NCBI GenBank assembly: GCA_002633005.1
Contig: NMRA01000123.1
Span: 162,893-226,892 of the forward strand
Direction: 5' to 3'
Source of the DNA: Phoronis australis
Taxonomy: Eukaryota > Phoronida > Phoronidae
DNA: 64,000 nucleotides
The notes beneath the pieces are model-generated. The model was not told the origin of the DNA. It saw nothing but the letters and a program-made list of their open reading frames with translations, and made no database searches. Position 1 is the stretch's first letter, and every line of letters begins with the position of its first letter. Below are positions 1-14,490 of this stretch, one piece after another. A program made the translations under genes and the position numbers.

Positions 1-3000
1 TTACCTTGTCTAAAATTCGTATTTTCTCGACATCATATGCAAAAATGATGTCCACAACAGAAACTGGAATTTTTATGCAACCCATACCGCCAAATGTAAT
101 ACAATAAATTATTATTTACCCAGTGTTACCTCGCTAATTGTCATTATTTATACCTTTTCATTTAATTTAGTGCAACACAGAGCTATCAGCGCATGGATTC
201 TAAATCAAGAAAAATGTTTGGATTTGAGTAATTAATTTTCCAAAGGATAACCTATAACCACTGACATTTTTACAGGCTGTATGACGTTTTTACTGGGTGT
301 AAAACGTAAAGTACTATAACAGTTGAACTACGTCTACATGTATGAGTCTCGGCCTTATGAGAGAAATTATATAAGTAGACATCCTTGCAAAAACAGGCAA
401 AAGATTTCACTTTTGAATTCATATCATGCAGCTCCATCTTTGCAAAAACTCGAGTTCCATGTGAAATTCTTCCAAAATTAGAGGTTTTTTTTTAATCAGC
501 GTCAGTTTGAGTTAAAAGTTTTTCAGTCTCGGACTCTCGTAAAATGCAGAGAAGCCGAGGGTGCTCGTTTCAGTCAAAAACTTAGGCATTGGCCTTGACC
601 TTAACATTTGAGAGTCTGATCTGAAGAAATAACGAATTGTGAGTTTTTACCGAGGCCAGCGATTACTTCCAAACTGAGTGAGGAATAAGGCAAGGCCAAT
701 TTTTCAGCAGTTAGGTACTTAAATCATATCCTGCTTTTGACAGAAAGCACGGGTTTAATGCCGATCAAAACTTGTGTAAAATATTGGTTCGAGTGTTGCC
801 AAGTTTATTTTCAAATTACGAAATTGTACGTTGCACAGATAATATTTATCATGGAATTTTCAGTGCCGCTCTTTATTACTTGGAGACTAATTGGTTAATA
901 TGAGATTCGTTAATGTGGTCCTACAATTGTTATATTAAATAGTGGTCACGGTGCTATATGAGTTTCAATTTTCAAAGCAAAGCTAATTTATCTAATCAAA
1001 ATTGCGTCATCTAGTGTTAGATTCTGCGAACATTTTTCCATTTTCAACATTTTCTAAAACTGGAATGTTGAGTCGTTAACTGACAGAAAAAAAAACTTCA
1101 ACCACTGAGCAAGTTTTAAATCAGCAAATCTATCAACACGGGCAATCGTAAACAACATTGACTCATGTTTGGCACGTACAAGCCTTATGTTTGGCTGTGG
1201 AACTTTTAAGCAGATAACACAGATGGCGAGAGTCAGAGACTGAAATGAGCCTCAAATGGCATCTTGGCAATCAATGTTTAAAAAATAATTTCAAGATTGC
1301 TAAGCAACCCATGTTTTGCACCTGGTAATGAATGGTGTTCATGGCAACAACATTTTACTGGTGAGTTAAGAGTCATGACAGATTTTCATTTTTATATACA
1401 CTATTCATACTCGGTTTCAAAAATATGACGCTAACAAATTTCCTCAACTGAAGCGAAGCTTTGCAATAGAGAACCCGTCTAATACAATCTATGTTTATCT
1501 TTTGATGCTCTGGCCCTGATCGGATACCGCGCATTATTTTATAGTAAGATTCATATTTCATCCACTGTCTGATGTATGCCTGTCTTTACTAGGCTAGATG
1601 TGACGCATCTGTGAAACTAACTTGATAGCGAGATCACGAAATAAGCATAACTCTGAACTGGGAATATGGTTGTAGCATTGGACTTGGGTAGTACATCAGT
1701 TTCGCTATGAGATACGAAGCAAATATTTTATTACCGACATCACGACTTGGCCAGAGAACATGATATTTTGAAACACACGATTTGTCTTTTAAAACACGCG
1801 TTCCGTCAAAGAAACTAACTTTTGATTTAGACCACTGACCGCTATAAAATCGGTTTCACCTTGTTCCTTATTCATACAAGTGATTATTTGCCATGCAAAG
1901 GACTGACAATTCGTCATTCCGTGAAACCATGCTCGGCGAATAAAACTTCACGTGGTGACAAGCCAACTTGCACAGCTTGGTCTCTATAAGGATCCGTCAT
2001 TTGTTTGAATTTCAAGCCTAAACAGCACATAAATTTTGAACAAGCAACAACGTGAGAACAATTTCATAACGGTAAGTGATCTGAAACAAGTCGGTTTTTG
2101 TAACAGAAGTCGCGTTTATAGCCACTTTGAATAGAAGCAAGCTTAACTCAAACCACCAAGGTAACAGAAAGGAAGAAACATAAGTTTACAAGGACGGCTC
2201 AGTGAGACAGTTTACTCACAGTGTGTTCTGTATCCATGCACTGCACGCGCTGCGGCGGGGCTTCCATAATACGCCGCTGGTGATACGCTTCCGTCGTGGT
2301 GGTAAAACACATCCGAGTCTCCTTCCATTTGCGGGGGTCCGGACCCACCGTCTACTACCGCATGCACCATTCTGTTGTCTGCGTGACGCAGCCAATGCGG
2401 AACGCTCGATTCTGTAGCTAAATCCATCGACTATCCTTCTTTGCACTTGCGGAGTTACACTGAAAATATGTCATGTTTTAGTAAAACTAGATTTCAATTA
2501 TTGAGCAACATCCTCCTTGGTTTTCCGCACTGTATAAGTTCAATGGCGAAACATTGCCGTCACGAGGGCTGAATGATAAACCCCCACACCATGTGAAAAC
2601 GACGTCGCAAAATACATAAAAATCAACTTCCTTGTTTAGGAGAAGTGCATTGAAACTTCTATTCCAACTCCAAGATAGCCTATTACCGTTGTAGCTGTAT
2701 CAATCTTGTCTCTCATTCAAAACCTTTGCTCGATACAACTGATCGAATGATAGTGTTGACAAGATTAAATGATACGTCTAAAATTGAAATAGTGCACAAA
2801 TTTAACTTGACTGGCTATGCTCTCAATTTAGGTATCACGCATGAATTGTATAAAATGAAAACTAAGATTTTAAGTGTGATAAACGCCTGTTTGTAAAGAT
2901 CGGCACGTTATCTGATCTCACAAGGCGTGTTTACAGATAGATCATCTCAACGATTAAACATGTAAAAATGTAGTTTGAAACTACAGGAAAATGATTTCGA

Positions 3001-6000
3001 ATCAAGGAACTTTTCGGCACGAACATCGCAAGCAAGATTACTGTTTAATGAACGTTTGCATTTATAATCAACCCAATGTACGCGATGTAATCTCGTACAC
3101 GTGCTTAAGTTAGTTAAACTAGCTATCTTGACTATGGCCTGTAGTGTCGGCTCCCGCAATGCACCGACTTACCCACTGATAGAACTGGTGCGATTTGGTT
3201 AAAATAAAACTTTACGCCGGCGTAAACTACAGCTGAGACAACTTACCCGATTTCTTGGCCGAACTTGACTCGAATACACACTGCGCCGTTGACGGTATTT
3301 TGTAAAATAAAAGTTAGTTAACGCTGTCCCCCTTTTCTGTATAGCGAGTTCATTTTGCCTGGCGCCGTTTTTGTCTAGCTCAATACACATTGCCGTCTCC
3401 ACACCAATCGGAATTTGGCCAATCACGAGAGTTCTGTTATCGACCACTCGCTCGCAAGGTCGCGAATAGCATTGAAGTAACATGTAACTCGATTTCTGGT
3501 TGGACGATGCCTGATTGGTGGAATGAGAGCGATTGTCAATCACTCGGTAGACACCCTGACAGTACTTGGGAAAAAATAAAGATTTGACGCAGAAGATTCC
3601 CATCGCGTGTTACTCGAAGCTAATTTTCTGCAGCTGATCTTATCAATACTAAAAGTTTACAGAACATCTTCAGTGTAAATGTAATGTACGGTATCATTAT
3701 TTAATACACACTTACAATACAAATGGCACAATCTCATGGGCCTCCTGCTTGAGGGGAATTTGTTGAGAGCGGTTTCGCCACTGCAAACTTTAAGCACGCG
3801 TCTCTTTTAATTTATCAGCAATACACACGAACAAAAACTGAATCTTGTTGAGTGAAGGCCTGCGTTTTGCGAAATAACTGGTAACCATTTATCTAAGTTT
3901 CAATTTATGGCCTTCGTTGTGTTCAGAGGAATTCGAATAATTTGCAACTGTTCGAATTGGCATGAAAATAACTTTCATAGAAAAGATGTCTGAAAGCACA
4001 CTTGAGCAACGTTTCAACTCATGCACGGGTAACAATTAACTTCGTAAAGTCAACACTAGAGTGTTTTCTTATGGGCAAAAATTATAAGTTTAACGTGTAG
4101 ACTTGCGTAGCAGCTCCTGGGCGGCCAAAGCGCATACGAGAGCTAACCACGCTAGCAGTGCGTGCGCGCGCTACTTCCAACACGCGAACGCAGCCAAGAG
4201 TGAGAAGTAAGACGGGTTTATTAGCTCTATTGTAACAAGTGTTTATTTGACAAATACCAATAATCCTCAACATATTTTCAACTGTAGGCAATCCAATTAT
4301 TGTAATTAGATCAATCTCCCTAATCCCTTGTCCGACGGTCGGTAGTCAGGTTTAGGCGGCGGTCATTCTTTGATCTGGGGCGTGTTTTGAAAGGGGCCAA
4401 AGACCACAGTCCAAAGGGAGGAAATAGGCATCGCCACGGCGAGACGGTGGGGATGACGGTAAAAGGTATTGTGGGGGGGGGGGTATTTTGTTTGATAGAT
4501 GGCTGTTGCAATCGAGCCGCACAAGCGAGACGCACGCTTGCGCGGCTCGGAAAAGTAGAAACGTGTGGCAGAAAGCAACAACAGAAGTGTAACCAACTTT
4601 TCAAAGTCATGATAAATCGGTCGGTGCATTCCTGGGGTGGAATTATGTGTACCAAATTCAATGAAATGGTAGTTCATTGGTGGGTTGATGTACCCTAGTA
4701 TACAAATATAGGTGTTCGATATGAAGATTTCGCAAACCTGTCAACCCTACACCAAAAATCAATTTATTTCAAGAAAGACCATGAATGAAGAAAAACAATG
4801 CTTTTTTGTAAAATGAAAAACAAACTTTTGAATGTTTCACGGAACGCGTTTAGTTTTTTTGGCTCATGATCGTCTTAACATGGAATATCTAGTGTAGTTG
4901 AGGAATATGATTGCGCTGCAGTCGGACCTACAGAACCCAAACTAGTGCTTACGTAAACAATTTTCAAAAGGCTGGTATTTCAAATCAAAAGTGTTCAAAG
5001 GTGCAAAATCGATGATGCGGGTTTTACTAGAAATGTTTTAAGCAGTATGATACAACAGTCACGTGCTTGCTATCATCAATTTGTTAGCTAGTCAAAACAA
5101 CATTCAGTTCTGTAGGTTTCATATAAAGCGGAACGATGTGCATTGTAAACAAACACACGTTGTCCACTATGGTTAACGGCGTAACGCTAACCTTTAACCC
5201 AGGCGTTATTTTTTCTAATTATCAGGTTATTTTCTCACCTGTCGACCGAATAATTGCTTTTAAAGGATTTTAACGCTTGAAACTTAGCCTCGTGTAAATC
5301 TTTGTTAACGGAATAAAGGGTATAATGAATTGTGATAGAGTTTGTCCTGTGGCTTACATCAAGTGCTGGTATCAACTGTTTCACGATGGCTTGTATCAAA
5401 TAGAGATGATATAGAAAACCACACAATCGTAACTGCCATACGATCGCTTGCGATTTTCCCACTACTGATGCGCAACATGATAACGCATCAGGGTGTATTT
5501 TGAATATTACTGGAACGAAATCCATTATTCATAAAGGCATGTTTTATTACGAAACGCAAATTTTAATATGAAACAGACTGAAGGTAGGTAAGGCTATTGC
5601 TCGGAAATATCACAGGCAATTTCAAAAACTCAGAGCAGGACGTATTCGGAGTATGAAAAACAGGTATTGTGTAGAGGAAAATCACTCTGGCCAAAGAAAT
5701 AACAAAAATTCCCACGCTCTGTTTTGTAAAACGTGGCTATTGATCTATTGACGAAATGCGAAATAAACAACGCCACTATATTTAGTTTCAGACTTTCAAC
5801 TTTCAAAGCATTCAATGAATTACGCGTGATTAGTCTATTACGCGTGGAAATGTCGGGTGTTTGGGACCAGTGTCCGCACTAATTATGAAAACCATTCAGG
5901 TTCTTGAACGCCCAAATTCTTTCCTCATTGTTCATTGTAAATATTTTGAATTTCCCCCCATACTCTTTTGTTCCATTGAGCCTAGCGATGGAGCTCTTTA

Positions 6001-6118
6001 GGTGAATCACAGTATTGAACTAACTGGATGACAGAGGCGTACAAAATCAATTATGGAATTTCAAGAGAGTAAAATGCCCTCTTATTCTGAACGTTGATCC
6101 TCGTTTCATTGCTTTCAA
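1..6118. other. Non-coding, no gene seen
   Basis: AT-rich sequence with only short, unconvincing ORFs. The segment around 1915-2180 resembles 20380-20610 and 32462-32620. CCAAT motifs cluster at 3400-3530 without a recognisable gene. Confidence 0.6.
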
Positions 6119-6322
6119 ATGGTTGTGATAACCACGATGGTGACAACGATGATGACGATGATGATGATGATGACAATGACGCATTTTCGATATACGAAAA
6201 ACAAATATGTGCATTTTAGCAATACTGATGACGACCACAGTGATTATGATGGTGTTGGTGGTGGCGATGATAACGATGATGATGATGATGGTGATGATGG
6301 TGATGATGGTGATGATGGGACT
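6119..6322. repeat. (GAT)n microsatellite
   Basis: Two imperfect GAT/GAC blocks (about 6131-6177 and 6225-6320) around a unique spacer. Both strands show low-complexity ORFs (Asp/Met or His runs) that are by-products. Confidence 0.9.
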
Positions 6323-7305
6323 CTCGTGATTTTAACGCTCTTTGGTAAAATGACGTTGATAGCCTGGAAATCAGGGGGAGGGCATCTTTGTTTCGGAGTC
6401 TCTGCTCGTCAGTACAACTACCCACTGCACGCAAAAGTTGTCTGAGATCGGTTTGTTCGTTTTTCGACAGAACATTGACTCACGATCGACTGGTGCATGC
6501 CCTTCAGTGAGCGATTTTCAAGGATATGGTAATTTCTATAAATCTGCAGTGTCTACTTAAAGAATCCATTTAAATATAGTTGTCATATTTAGTATGCTTC
6601 CACTCAAGTCTTACAGTACTGTAACGAAACACTTGGACACGGAAGCGCTTTACAAGAAGTGATAATGAAATTAAGAATAGCTTATTTTCTGTAGCTGCAT
6701 AAGTTGCTTACTAACGCCCCCTATTGTGTATTGAGAAAACTATACAGTCGACTGTGATATCGACATGTGTTCTTTTACGCTATCTACCGCGACCATCTCG
6801 TAATCCATGATTAAACATAATAAAATTCAAGTTTCGCTCTTAATTTCATCATCGGAGTTCAGATAAAATCTAGCTTAGCCTCCTTATGAAAAGGAACTCA
6901 CAGAATTCACGCTGATTCCGACAATTCAAAGATTTTATCAAAATTGCTATTTTTGGCGCGTTGAATTGTCACTAAAACGGCAAACGATTTGAACAATACA
7001 AGAGTGATCGATGATCGCTTTAATCAAAGAATAAACATGTCTTTAATAACATCACAACAACGATCTGATTTTAATCTCCGCCGGCTATTCCGTGACAATG
7101 GAATTGGCTAAGAAAAAATGAATAACAGTCACATGCATCTAGGATATTTTTCGTACATGTAGTTCTAACGAACGTAAGAGAAAAATCATTTTGGTGAGAC
7201 CGTTTTAAGGCATATATATAGTGATTAATAACTTTTGATTACAACAGTAATTGCATAACCTTTCGCAATAATTTTGCACAAGATATCCTTCTTAGTCACG
7301 GACCA

Positions 7306-7456
7306 GGGGCGAATACAGGATTTTAAATGGGAGGGGGACAGGGCAGAGTTTTAGCCAGGATTTTGCCCCTCAGACATTTACACCCCGAACTGACCAATGG
7401 AATTTGGGAGAAGTTTAAGGGGGCCATGGCCCCCTCTAAATCCGCCATTGCGGACC
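7306..7456. mobile_element. GGCGGATTTAGG-family MITE, copy 1
   Basis: Starts CAGGGGCGAATACAGGATTT and ends CTAAATCCGCCATTG, giving inverted termini. Internal GGGGGCCATGGCCCCC palindrome. Related copies lie at 22.76, 29.06, 45.80 and 53.93 kb. Confidence 0.7.
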
Positions 7457-8092
7457 CACACATAATTCTGATGTTCAAAGAAAATTTTGCTTCACTGAAC
7501 GAAGGCTACTGTTATTGCATTTAAAAGAACAGCAATTTAATCCCGCGTCAATATGGTTTTCAACGTCTCAGGCCTTAACGGAAGCAATTAGAAAATGCCT
7601 GTAAACTACATTTGGAAAATGGGTTTTTGTGAAGGACAAACCAATAAAAACAACGCTGCTTCTGATAAAATCAATGCATTTATATTTCAAATTCTGACTT
7701 CGTACAAAAGTTGGTGATTATATGCCGGCGAAAGAGTCGTCCGGTGCATTACATCAGGCTATATCCATTTCGTTTAAATCATTTCTCGCCTCTCACAAAC
7801 TCATCACAGGGCAACATTCCCCGGAGGGCTCTCCTAATAGTTTTGTCTACTTGAGTGGAGAATTTCACGTCACCAACAGAATATGATTTTAACATTGATT
7901 TCAGCGACAATCGGTTATTCATCGCCTCCTACAGTAGACATTATACATAAAAACGACGCACAAAAAAGGTTCCAATATTTCGCTGACGCAATCCGTTTCC
8001 CTTTTTCTGCGCATGCTCATTAAAAGCTATGCTGCACTCAGTAACTTTTCAGACGAGCACTAAAAACTGATAATGTCAAAACTTTTATTTTA

Positions 8093-8255
8093 GTCCTGGG
8101 CCCAGTTGCATAAAAGTTATACGCTGAATAACAACAATGACGTCGCATTATCACGCGTCACGTTGTTATTGTTGAACAATGCACCAGACGTCACGCAACA
8201 ATCAAACTTATCCAGCGGATAACATTTGGAGCTTTATGCAACCCAGCCCTGACGT
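8093..8255. mobile_element. Short foldback MITE
   Basis: Left end CTGGGCCCAGTTGCATAAA and right end TTTATGCAACCCAGCCC are inverted repeats, with further internal pairing (CGTTGTTATTGTTG with CAACAATGACG). Confidence 0.7.
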
Positions 8256-10180
8256 CTAAGTGAAGTTCTTGGCAAACAGCGGGCTCGTGCGTTCACAGCT
8301 TCTCACAGGCGACTGCCATTATTTCTCCAATTTCCTGTCCGTTTTGCCCATCCAAACACATTTTGCTGTCCAACATCCCCGGAAACGGATTCCTCTACGA
8401 CCACTTCAGATGAGTTGGATAAAAGAGAAACGACGGTTATTATTTAAACGACAGTCTTGGAATGTAATGGATATTTGATCTCTGCGTCTTAATCAAAAGC
8501 TTAGATCCAATTAGATACTTAATTAGTTGTCTTATCTCGCATCCTCAAAACTTATATTAAAGATACAACTTAATGTCTAAAACATAGCTTCCCTCGTCCA
8601 ATTCACTTTTTATCTGATTGTGAAAGGGCCATCGGGAATACACGGATTGATCGTTGCCGCTAACTGGCTATTGCACGCCGGTTGTGCTGTGTATCGCCGC
8701 CCGGCCAAATCCCGGTGGATTTTTACAGTGTATTGTTATTCATTTTTAGTCCATCTCGGTTTTAATTACATCATGGACGCAGATTTTGACCTTGCAGTAA
8801 GATATGCTTATAAATTGTCTTTGTTAGGTATTTAAACGCAATAAACATACCTTTTAAACCGGACATGTTTCGACAGTTAATTGCCCCGGCACTGATCGAC
8901 ATTGCCAGAAACACTATCAGGTCCATTTTAGTTGCTGTAAGTTACAACGTCAAGAACGGTGTGTCCTGTAATGTTAATCAGGAGCTATGAAAAGTGTAAC
9001 TGCCATGACATTGTAATGCATATTTGAACGTTAGGGGTGGGCCGGGCATTTAATAAGGAGGTTTCGAGAGTGTGTCACATAGCCCCAAAGTAGTCGTTGT
9101 TTTACGACATTGTCCAATATATAAACCTTTTGATTTTAGAGAACAGATTGCTTATTTTGAAAAATGTTGATTTTGCGATGAGTTTTTGTTACTAAAGCAT
9201 TATGCAGTAGCGCGCGACAATAGGCATAAACACAAGTACAGGCATTATGGGTTTTAAGTTATGGTAAAACCGCGTATTTTGAATTCATTAAAGAAGAAAT
9301 TTCTAGTTTTGATTCCTTCCGGTCAACATAATTGTTTCACTATATCACCTACATAACATAATCGCTTCTCCAGAGGAGAGGTAGCGAGGCGTTTGTGATT
9401 TTCAAACTGCCATGCTTTCTTACGTGGCGTTAAAATAAGTCGGTGGCCCCTTATTTTTCTAATTTTATAACAAACGTGCGCGACATCAATGAAAACAAAA
9501 CATCTAACAGTGTATTTTTTGTGTAAGTCAGAACTCTAAAATTCGACGTACTGAAAGTCGAGACAAAAAACGTTTAATTACGCAGTCGTAAGAAAACCAG
9601 CAAACCGCAAAATATAATTCAGGCCGTTAAAACATAAAACTGACAACGGGCGACGAAATAATTCCGTTTTCAAAATAAAAAATAAATAAATAAAAGTAAT
9701 TATTAATTTAGTAACATACCGGCATGTAATTTTCCCAATTTTGCAAGAGGTGTCTCTATTTTGGCGGAAAAAACTAATTGGGTGACCTACATATTTTTTT
9801 TTGCAAATTGTAGTAGGTAGAACCAAAAAACAAAATACGAAAATTGAATGAAAAAGAACGATATATCAAAACTGTGTAGAATACCTTTAAACGAAGAAAC
9901 ATATAACAGGCACTGAGAAAAAATCTATTTCAGGGCGTGAGAAGAACTAATCAGTTCGTTATTGCCTGAGGACACGCTCGGCGCACAAAATGACCCGCCG
10001 TGATAAGCCAACTTAGTGAGCCTGATTTCCAGCTAAACATGACATAAAGTAGTTCTTTAAGATTATGTAGCAACCTGTCGACAAATCTAGGTATTTAGTA
10101 AAGTGTTTACCAAACTGTAGGTTTTAACGTTCCTTACAATATCTTTTTTATCACTCCGGCTGGTCTGCTCACTCAGCTTG
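8256..10180. other. Non-coding, nothing recognised
   Basis: No gene-like ORF or RNA signal. A segment near 9961-10025 is weakly similar to 1921-1980 (shared AAGCCAACTT). Confidence 0.5.
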
Positions 10181-10185
10181 TCCGG

Positions 10186-10480
10186 AACCTGCTTTGCAGG
10201 TTGCTATAGCTCAGTTGGCTGTTTGATGTACCCACTTGGTACTTTATTATATGATATTTGCCCATTTGGCAGTTGTACCCATTTGGTACTTGTTATTGAA
10301 TTTGCCGTTTTGCTCGACCCAGTTGGTAGGCAATCGGCCAATACCCATTTGGTATTATGTACCCATTTGGTACTATATAATGCTAACCTGTGCCACTTAG
10401 TATCCGATACTCAATTACACACTGGGTATCGTAAATGTGAGTGTTATCTCTTGTAATTAAGGAACCCATCTGGTTCCTTA
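10186..10480. repeat. Cluster of covarying mini-hairpins with a shared loop
   Basis: About ten short palindromes in 295 bp. Most have the form stem-CC-CA(T/C/G)(T/C)T-GG-stem: GTACC-CACTT-GGTAC at 10228, TGCC-CATTT-GGCA at 10259, GTACC-CATTT-GGTAC at 10275 and 10359, ACC-CAGTT-GGT at 10317, AATACC-CATTT-GGTATT at 10340, and a 9-bp stem closing CATCT at 10458-10480. Further stems at 10186-10202 and 10405-10431 have other loops. The stems differ but pair in each unit. An ORF covers the region, but the units fall in different reading frames, so it is not a peptide repeat. Confidence 0.8.
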
Positions 10481-13400
10481 TGTGAAATATTCATTTGTAG
10501 AGCTGTGACCCTGAAATTCCCAATACAACTTAAAATATATATTATTGTTGTTGTTTTATTTGTTCCCAATAACTCAGTTAAAGAATATATTTTCTAAAAG
10601 TAGAAAACTTGTATAATTTGATTTTTGACTAGACACCAATTTGCCATTAACTGGGTCACACGAACATGTCCTCTTAGTAAAATTTAGCAAAAAAGAAAGG
10701 TACAGGGAATTGTATCCATTTTATGTGATGTAAATGTTCAAGATGAGATCCTAAAATTGTTATTACAGTTTGCTAAAACCTCATATTATTGTTTTCGCTT
10801 TATGCAAGAGTGTTTGTATGAAAATCATGAAAGACGTGTTTCTAATAGCACCTCATGCAGAGTTGAACATTTAACAACAATTACTAAAAATGTTTAGAGT
10901 ATAATATCTGAAAATTTCGTGTGAAATCAAATCAGCCACTTCTGAGATATGGTGTTTTGAAGTTGACCAAATTTGGATATTTTTCTAGGGTCCTACGTAT
11001 TAAAGCCTAACTTCAACGGATTTTTTTATATTTTAGATGTATTGGGCTAACCAGATAGTCCTAGCAAAGCTTTAGTAAAATAAGAGAACGCGAGTTCAAT
11101 CACGCAAATGTAAGTCTGTCAAATGATGAATGAAGCTGCCTTTTCGCGCCATGTTGCGTCACCGCGAGATCCCATCACAAACAACAAAAGGTTGTATTCA
11201 ATAGGGGTCTGAATAGAACACCATTGCGTGCGGGTGTCATTCGCAGGTGATTCTCGCGGTGACATAGACAAAAGCAAGCCAATACGCCTAACAGTTCGTT
11301 ACATGTGGCAATTTATGGCACTAGTGGGTTCAGAGCGATGCTCTTAACATACAGTAGGAACTAAATTTTCAGGTTTTACCGTTGAAGATAGGTTTTAAGC
11401 AAGTCTTGCTATGTGATTTTCCGATTTGGGTCTGTCGGTACAAAGCCACGTGACTGTGAAATAGAGCAAAAATAGGTCAAGGGATCAGAAAAAAGACTAG
11501 ATGTTGCCGGAGTGTCATTACTTGTGGCTGTAAAAAATTGATTGAACTTCACTTGCTTAAGTTGATAAAGATTCAGGTGTGCACATGCACGTGCGGTATT
11601 GCGCGACGTAATTGTTTTTTAATTACGACTCACTTAAGTACCTGTCGCGACGCAACTATCCGTGGCCAAATTGTTATCAAATGAAGAATCAAGGGTCAGG
11701 AAAAAACTAGTCATTTGTGTTGTTGAAAACTGTTGTAAATTGTAATTATCGGCGTTTTTAACTGATTCGTTTCAATGCGCTCACAGTTGCAAACGAGCTG
11801 CTCGTTATCCTTGTATTGCCTTACGTGACGCGACTTTCGAAACTTAGCCGAGAGAATGTCGCTTAAAATTAAATATAACTACCCATCCATTAGCAAATCA
11901 GAAACGTTAGTTGTATACCTATCAATGGTCTCTGGAAATCCCAGTTAATTTGCCGGCACCTTAAGGGATTTAAATGCTGTCCACAACAGTGATTATAAGG
12001 AGAAACAATGTTCCTATTTTTACAGAACACGCAATGCTTACACTTTGCAAATACGTAATGCGTTACGTAAAAATTAGTTACTAAAAGCAGCACTTTTTCT
12101 GTTTAGCTGGCTAAAAACGAATTCGAATCGGGCCTGTTATTCTCGTAAAATCAGCCTCGTAGTATTCCTCTTTCTGTTGCGAACAAGAGCATCAAGCCAC
12201 ATTAGCGACTTAAAACGTTTCAAAGTTTATTGCGGAATCGAAAACGGCGAGTGCGCCCCTTGCCTGTGGCTTAAGTTTAGCAGCAATTCAAGAACGGATA
12301 AGCGTAATTTTTTAAAACCCAAGTAGGCTTCGGTTAAGAATTCAACATTGACATCTAAACAGCGTCGAAATGTCCCTTTAACTGTACATATATTTCCAAA
12401 CACGAATCCCTGGTAAAAACGGTTTGAAATATTCTTCCCTAAACTCAAACAAAATTCCCCAGGGACATGAAGGCCGAGTCGCCGCTATATAGTTCGAAAA
12501 AAGTACTCCTATGATGTGCCAACAGCCTGTAACACGTGCACACGTACAACAAGCACGTGCGCGCGCGTGGCAGTCAGTTAAAAAGGCGACAATGAAGCAC
12601 GAATAACGTCCAAAATTAAGTTGTAAAAACACACGAATTTATCCTCCTACAACAATTCAACAGTTGTTTGGGAATTTTTCATCAAAATACGCCGATTTTC
12701 GTACGTGAATGTGCTTGTTTTCACAAAATTATGCTTGGCCAATCACCGGCCCTTGACTTCCCCTGTTGTTCAACAACGAGACCTGCAGGTACCACCTCGC
12801 TCGTAATCTCACTTTGCCACCGGCATGTGCATGTAAGTTAGAGCTCAAGCAGGACGTCCAACAACACATTATGTTGGTAATAATCAAACACTTTACAGGT
12901 TAGCAATTACGAATTACCATTTTTATCGGATTTTAAGGCGGATTTTGCCATTCAATAGAACAGTTTATTTTTGTATAATTATGCCGCCTACTGGCCGAAA
13001 TCATTCGAAAATTTTTGAGACTCAGCGAGGGATTTCAATCGGTAAGTCTGTCAAAGACTGGAAACATTATAAGCTTTTCAAAATCAGTTTTAGATTTAGC
13101 TGATGAACAGTCAAAAGTGCACGTGAACTCTGGAAGGATTGAGAGAAATGCGAACCTAGCGGGCTTTCTATCAAAGTTCGGAGTTCTGGAAATTAGTTCA
13201 ACACATCTTACACGGGAGTCCAGCGCTCGGTTTCGTTTTCAAATGCTTATTCTAGACAAGGCCAATAAGCTTCGTTTCCTCGCTTCTTTTGCTCACACAC
13301 ACTCAGAAGATTAGCCCTTGGTCCTTTCTTTTCCTCTCCGGCTTTAATCAGCACTACATAACACAATGCTCGCACAGTAACACTAACCAACCAACTGATG

Positions 13401-14490
13401 AGGTCTTCGCCTCGATTTCAAGTAATTTTGACTGTTAGGAATCAGTGATTGTAATAAAATCGCAAAAACATAGTATATGTTGCTGTTTAATAACTTTGGT
13501 CAAAACCAATAACGCCAAGAAGCCAACCACACAAAAAACTCCCAAAAAGTGTTTTCTGGCTGTAAAACCGGTCGCATCCCTTTAAACAAGATGACGTCAC
13601 TCCAACAAGATTCGTTCAAACATAAATCCAAACATTCAACTCTCGCCATTACGTGAAAAGGGATGTCCCGAGGAAATAGTCATATTACGTAAACGGAACT
13701 CGATATATCTTGGTTTGAAGACGTTCGAAATTCCAGTAATGAGGGTGACCAATATAATTATCTGAATCAAATTTTGCTTTTGCCAATACAATTCAGACAT
13801 CCTTTCAAAGATAGATGGACCAGGACACTCTACAGGTTATGGATATGTTCTGTACTTCAGAGCAGGAGTTCGACTAGAAACGAATGGTTCTACCATGTAT
13901 CCAAAATAATGTAAATCTTAGTTTCTAGTTATCTTCTAAGAAATTACATGTACGCCTTGACTATTTATTTTAGCTTATAACTTGAACACATGGGTTTTGT
14001 TTAAAAGAGAACTCGTTTTAACTTGATCATGTTTTACCGTTTTGGGGGCGTTCCTCGGCATCTCAGTGAGACTGATTTCTGTGTTTGAAATACAAGAGAA
14101 ACACATTGGTTTTTAAAGTCGTTTTATGTCTTCATTAAAACATGTTATTACCAGTACTGCGGATCAAACAAGGGCCATGTTCTTGACATAATCATAAAAA
14201 GTCCATGTTCACAAGCAGTTCAGGGAATTAACAACAATAAATTTACACTTCGCACGTTCAAAATGTCAGTAACACGTGACAGTTTGGCTGGACTCAAAAC
14301 TTTTTTGAATTATGTACGAATAATTGTTTTTGTCACGTCTGCTCGTGACTGTATTTATGTAATATAAAGGAAAACTTTTAATTGACAATCTTCGTGCTTA
14401 AAACAAGGAACTGGCAATTGCTGTATTAATGATTAATCAATTAAAACGAATATGAAATACTCAATAGGATAAGCTCGTTTCCACGGTTAA
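10481..14490. other. Non-coding, no gene seen
   Basis: AT-rich, no convincing exon. A diverged duplicated motif (GGTCAAGGGATCAG at about 11475 and CAAGGGTCAGG at about 11689) is present. Confidence 0.5.

Noticed and set aside
2202-2446. Overlapping ORFs on both strands
   Set aside because: Mutually overlapping frames in a locally GC-richer patch, no family signal.
3199-3603. 134-codon minus-strand ORF
   Set aside because: No recognisable domain and an ordinary composition for random sequence. The start codon is real, but the length is within chance for 64 kb.
6047-6445. His-rich and Asp/Met-rich ORFs
   Set aside because: They are six-frame products of the (GAT)n microsatellite.
10201-10280. 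tRNA-like TAGCTCAGTTGG suggesting a tRNA gene
   Set aside because: No B box (GGTTCRANTCC) at the right distance and no acceptor-stem pairing. The motif is better explained as one of the CAGTT-loop mini-hairpins (AGCT-CAGTT-GGCT).
10178-10456. 92-codon ORF with repeated T-H-L-V-L
   Set aside because: The DNA units occur in different frames of this ORF, so the nucleotide palindrome, not the peptide, is what repeats.
13015-13314. 99-codon plus-strand ORF
   Set aside because: Begins at TTG rather than ATG and shows no family or splice signals.
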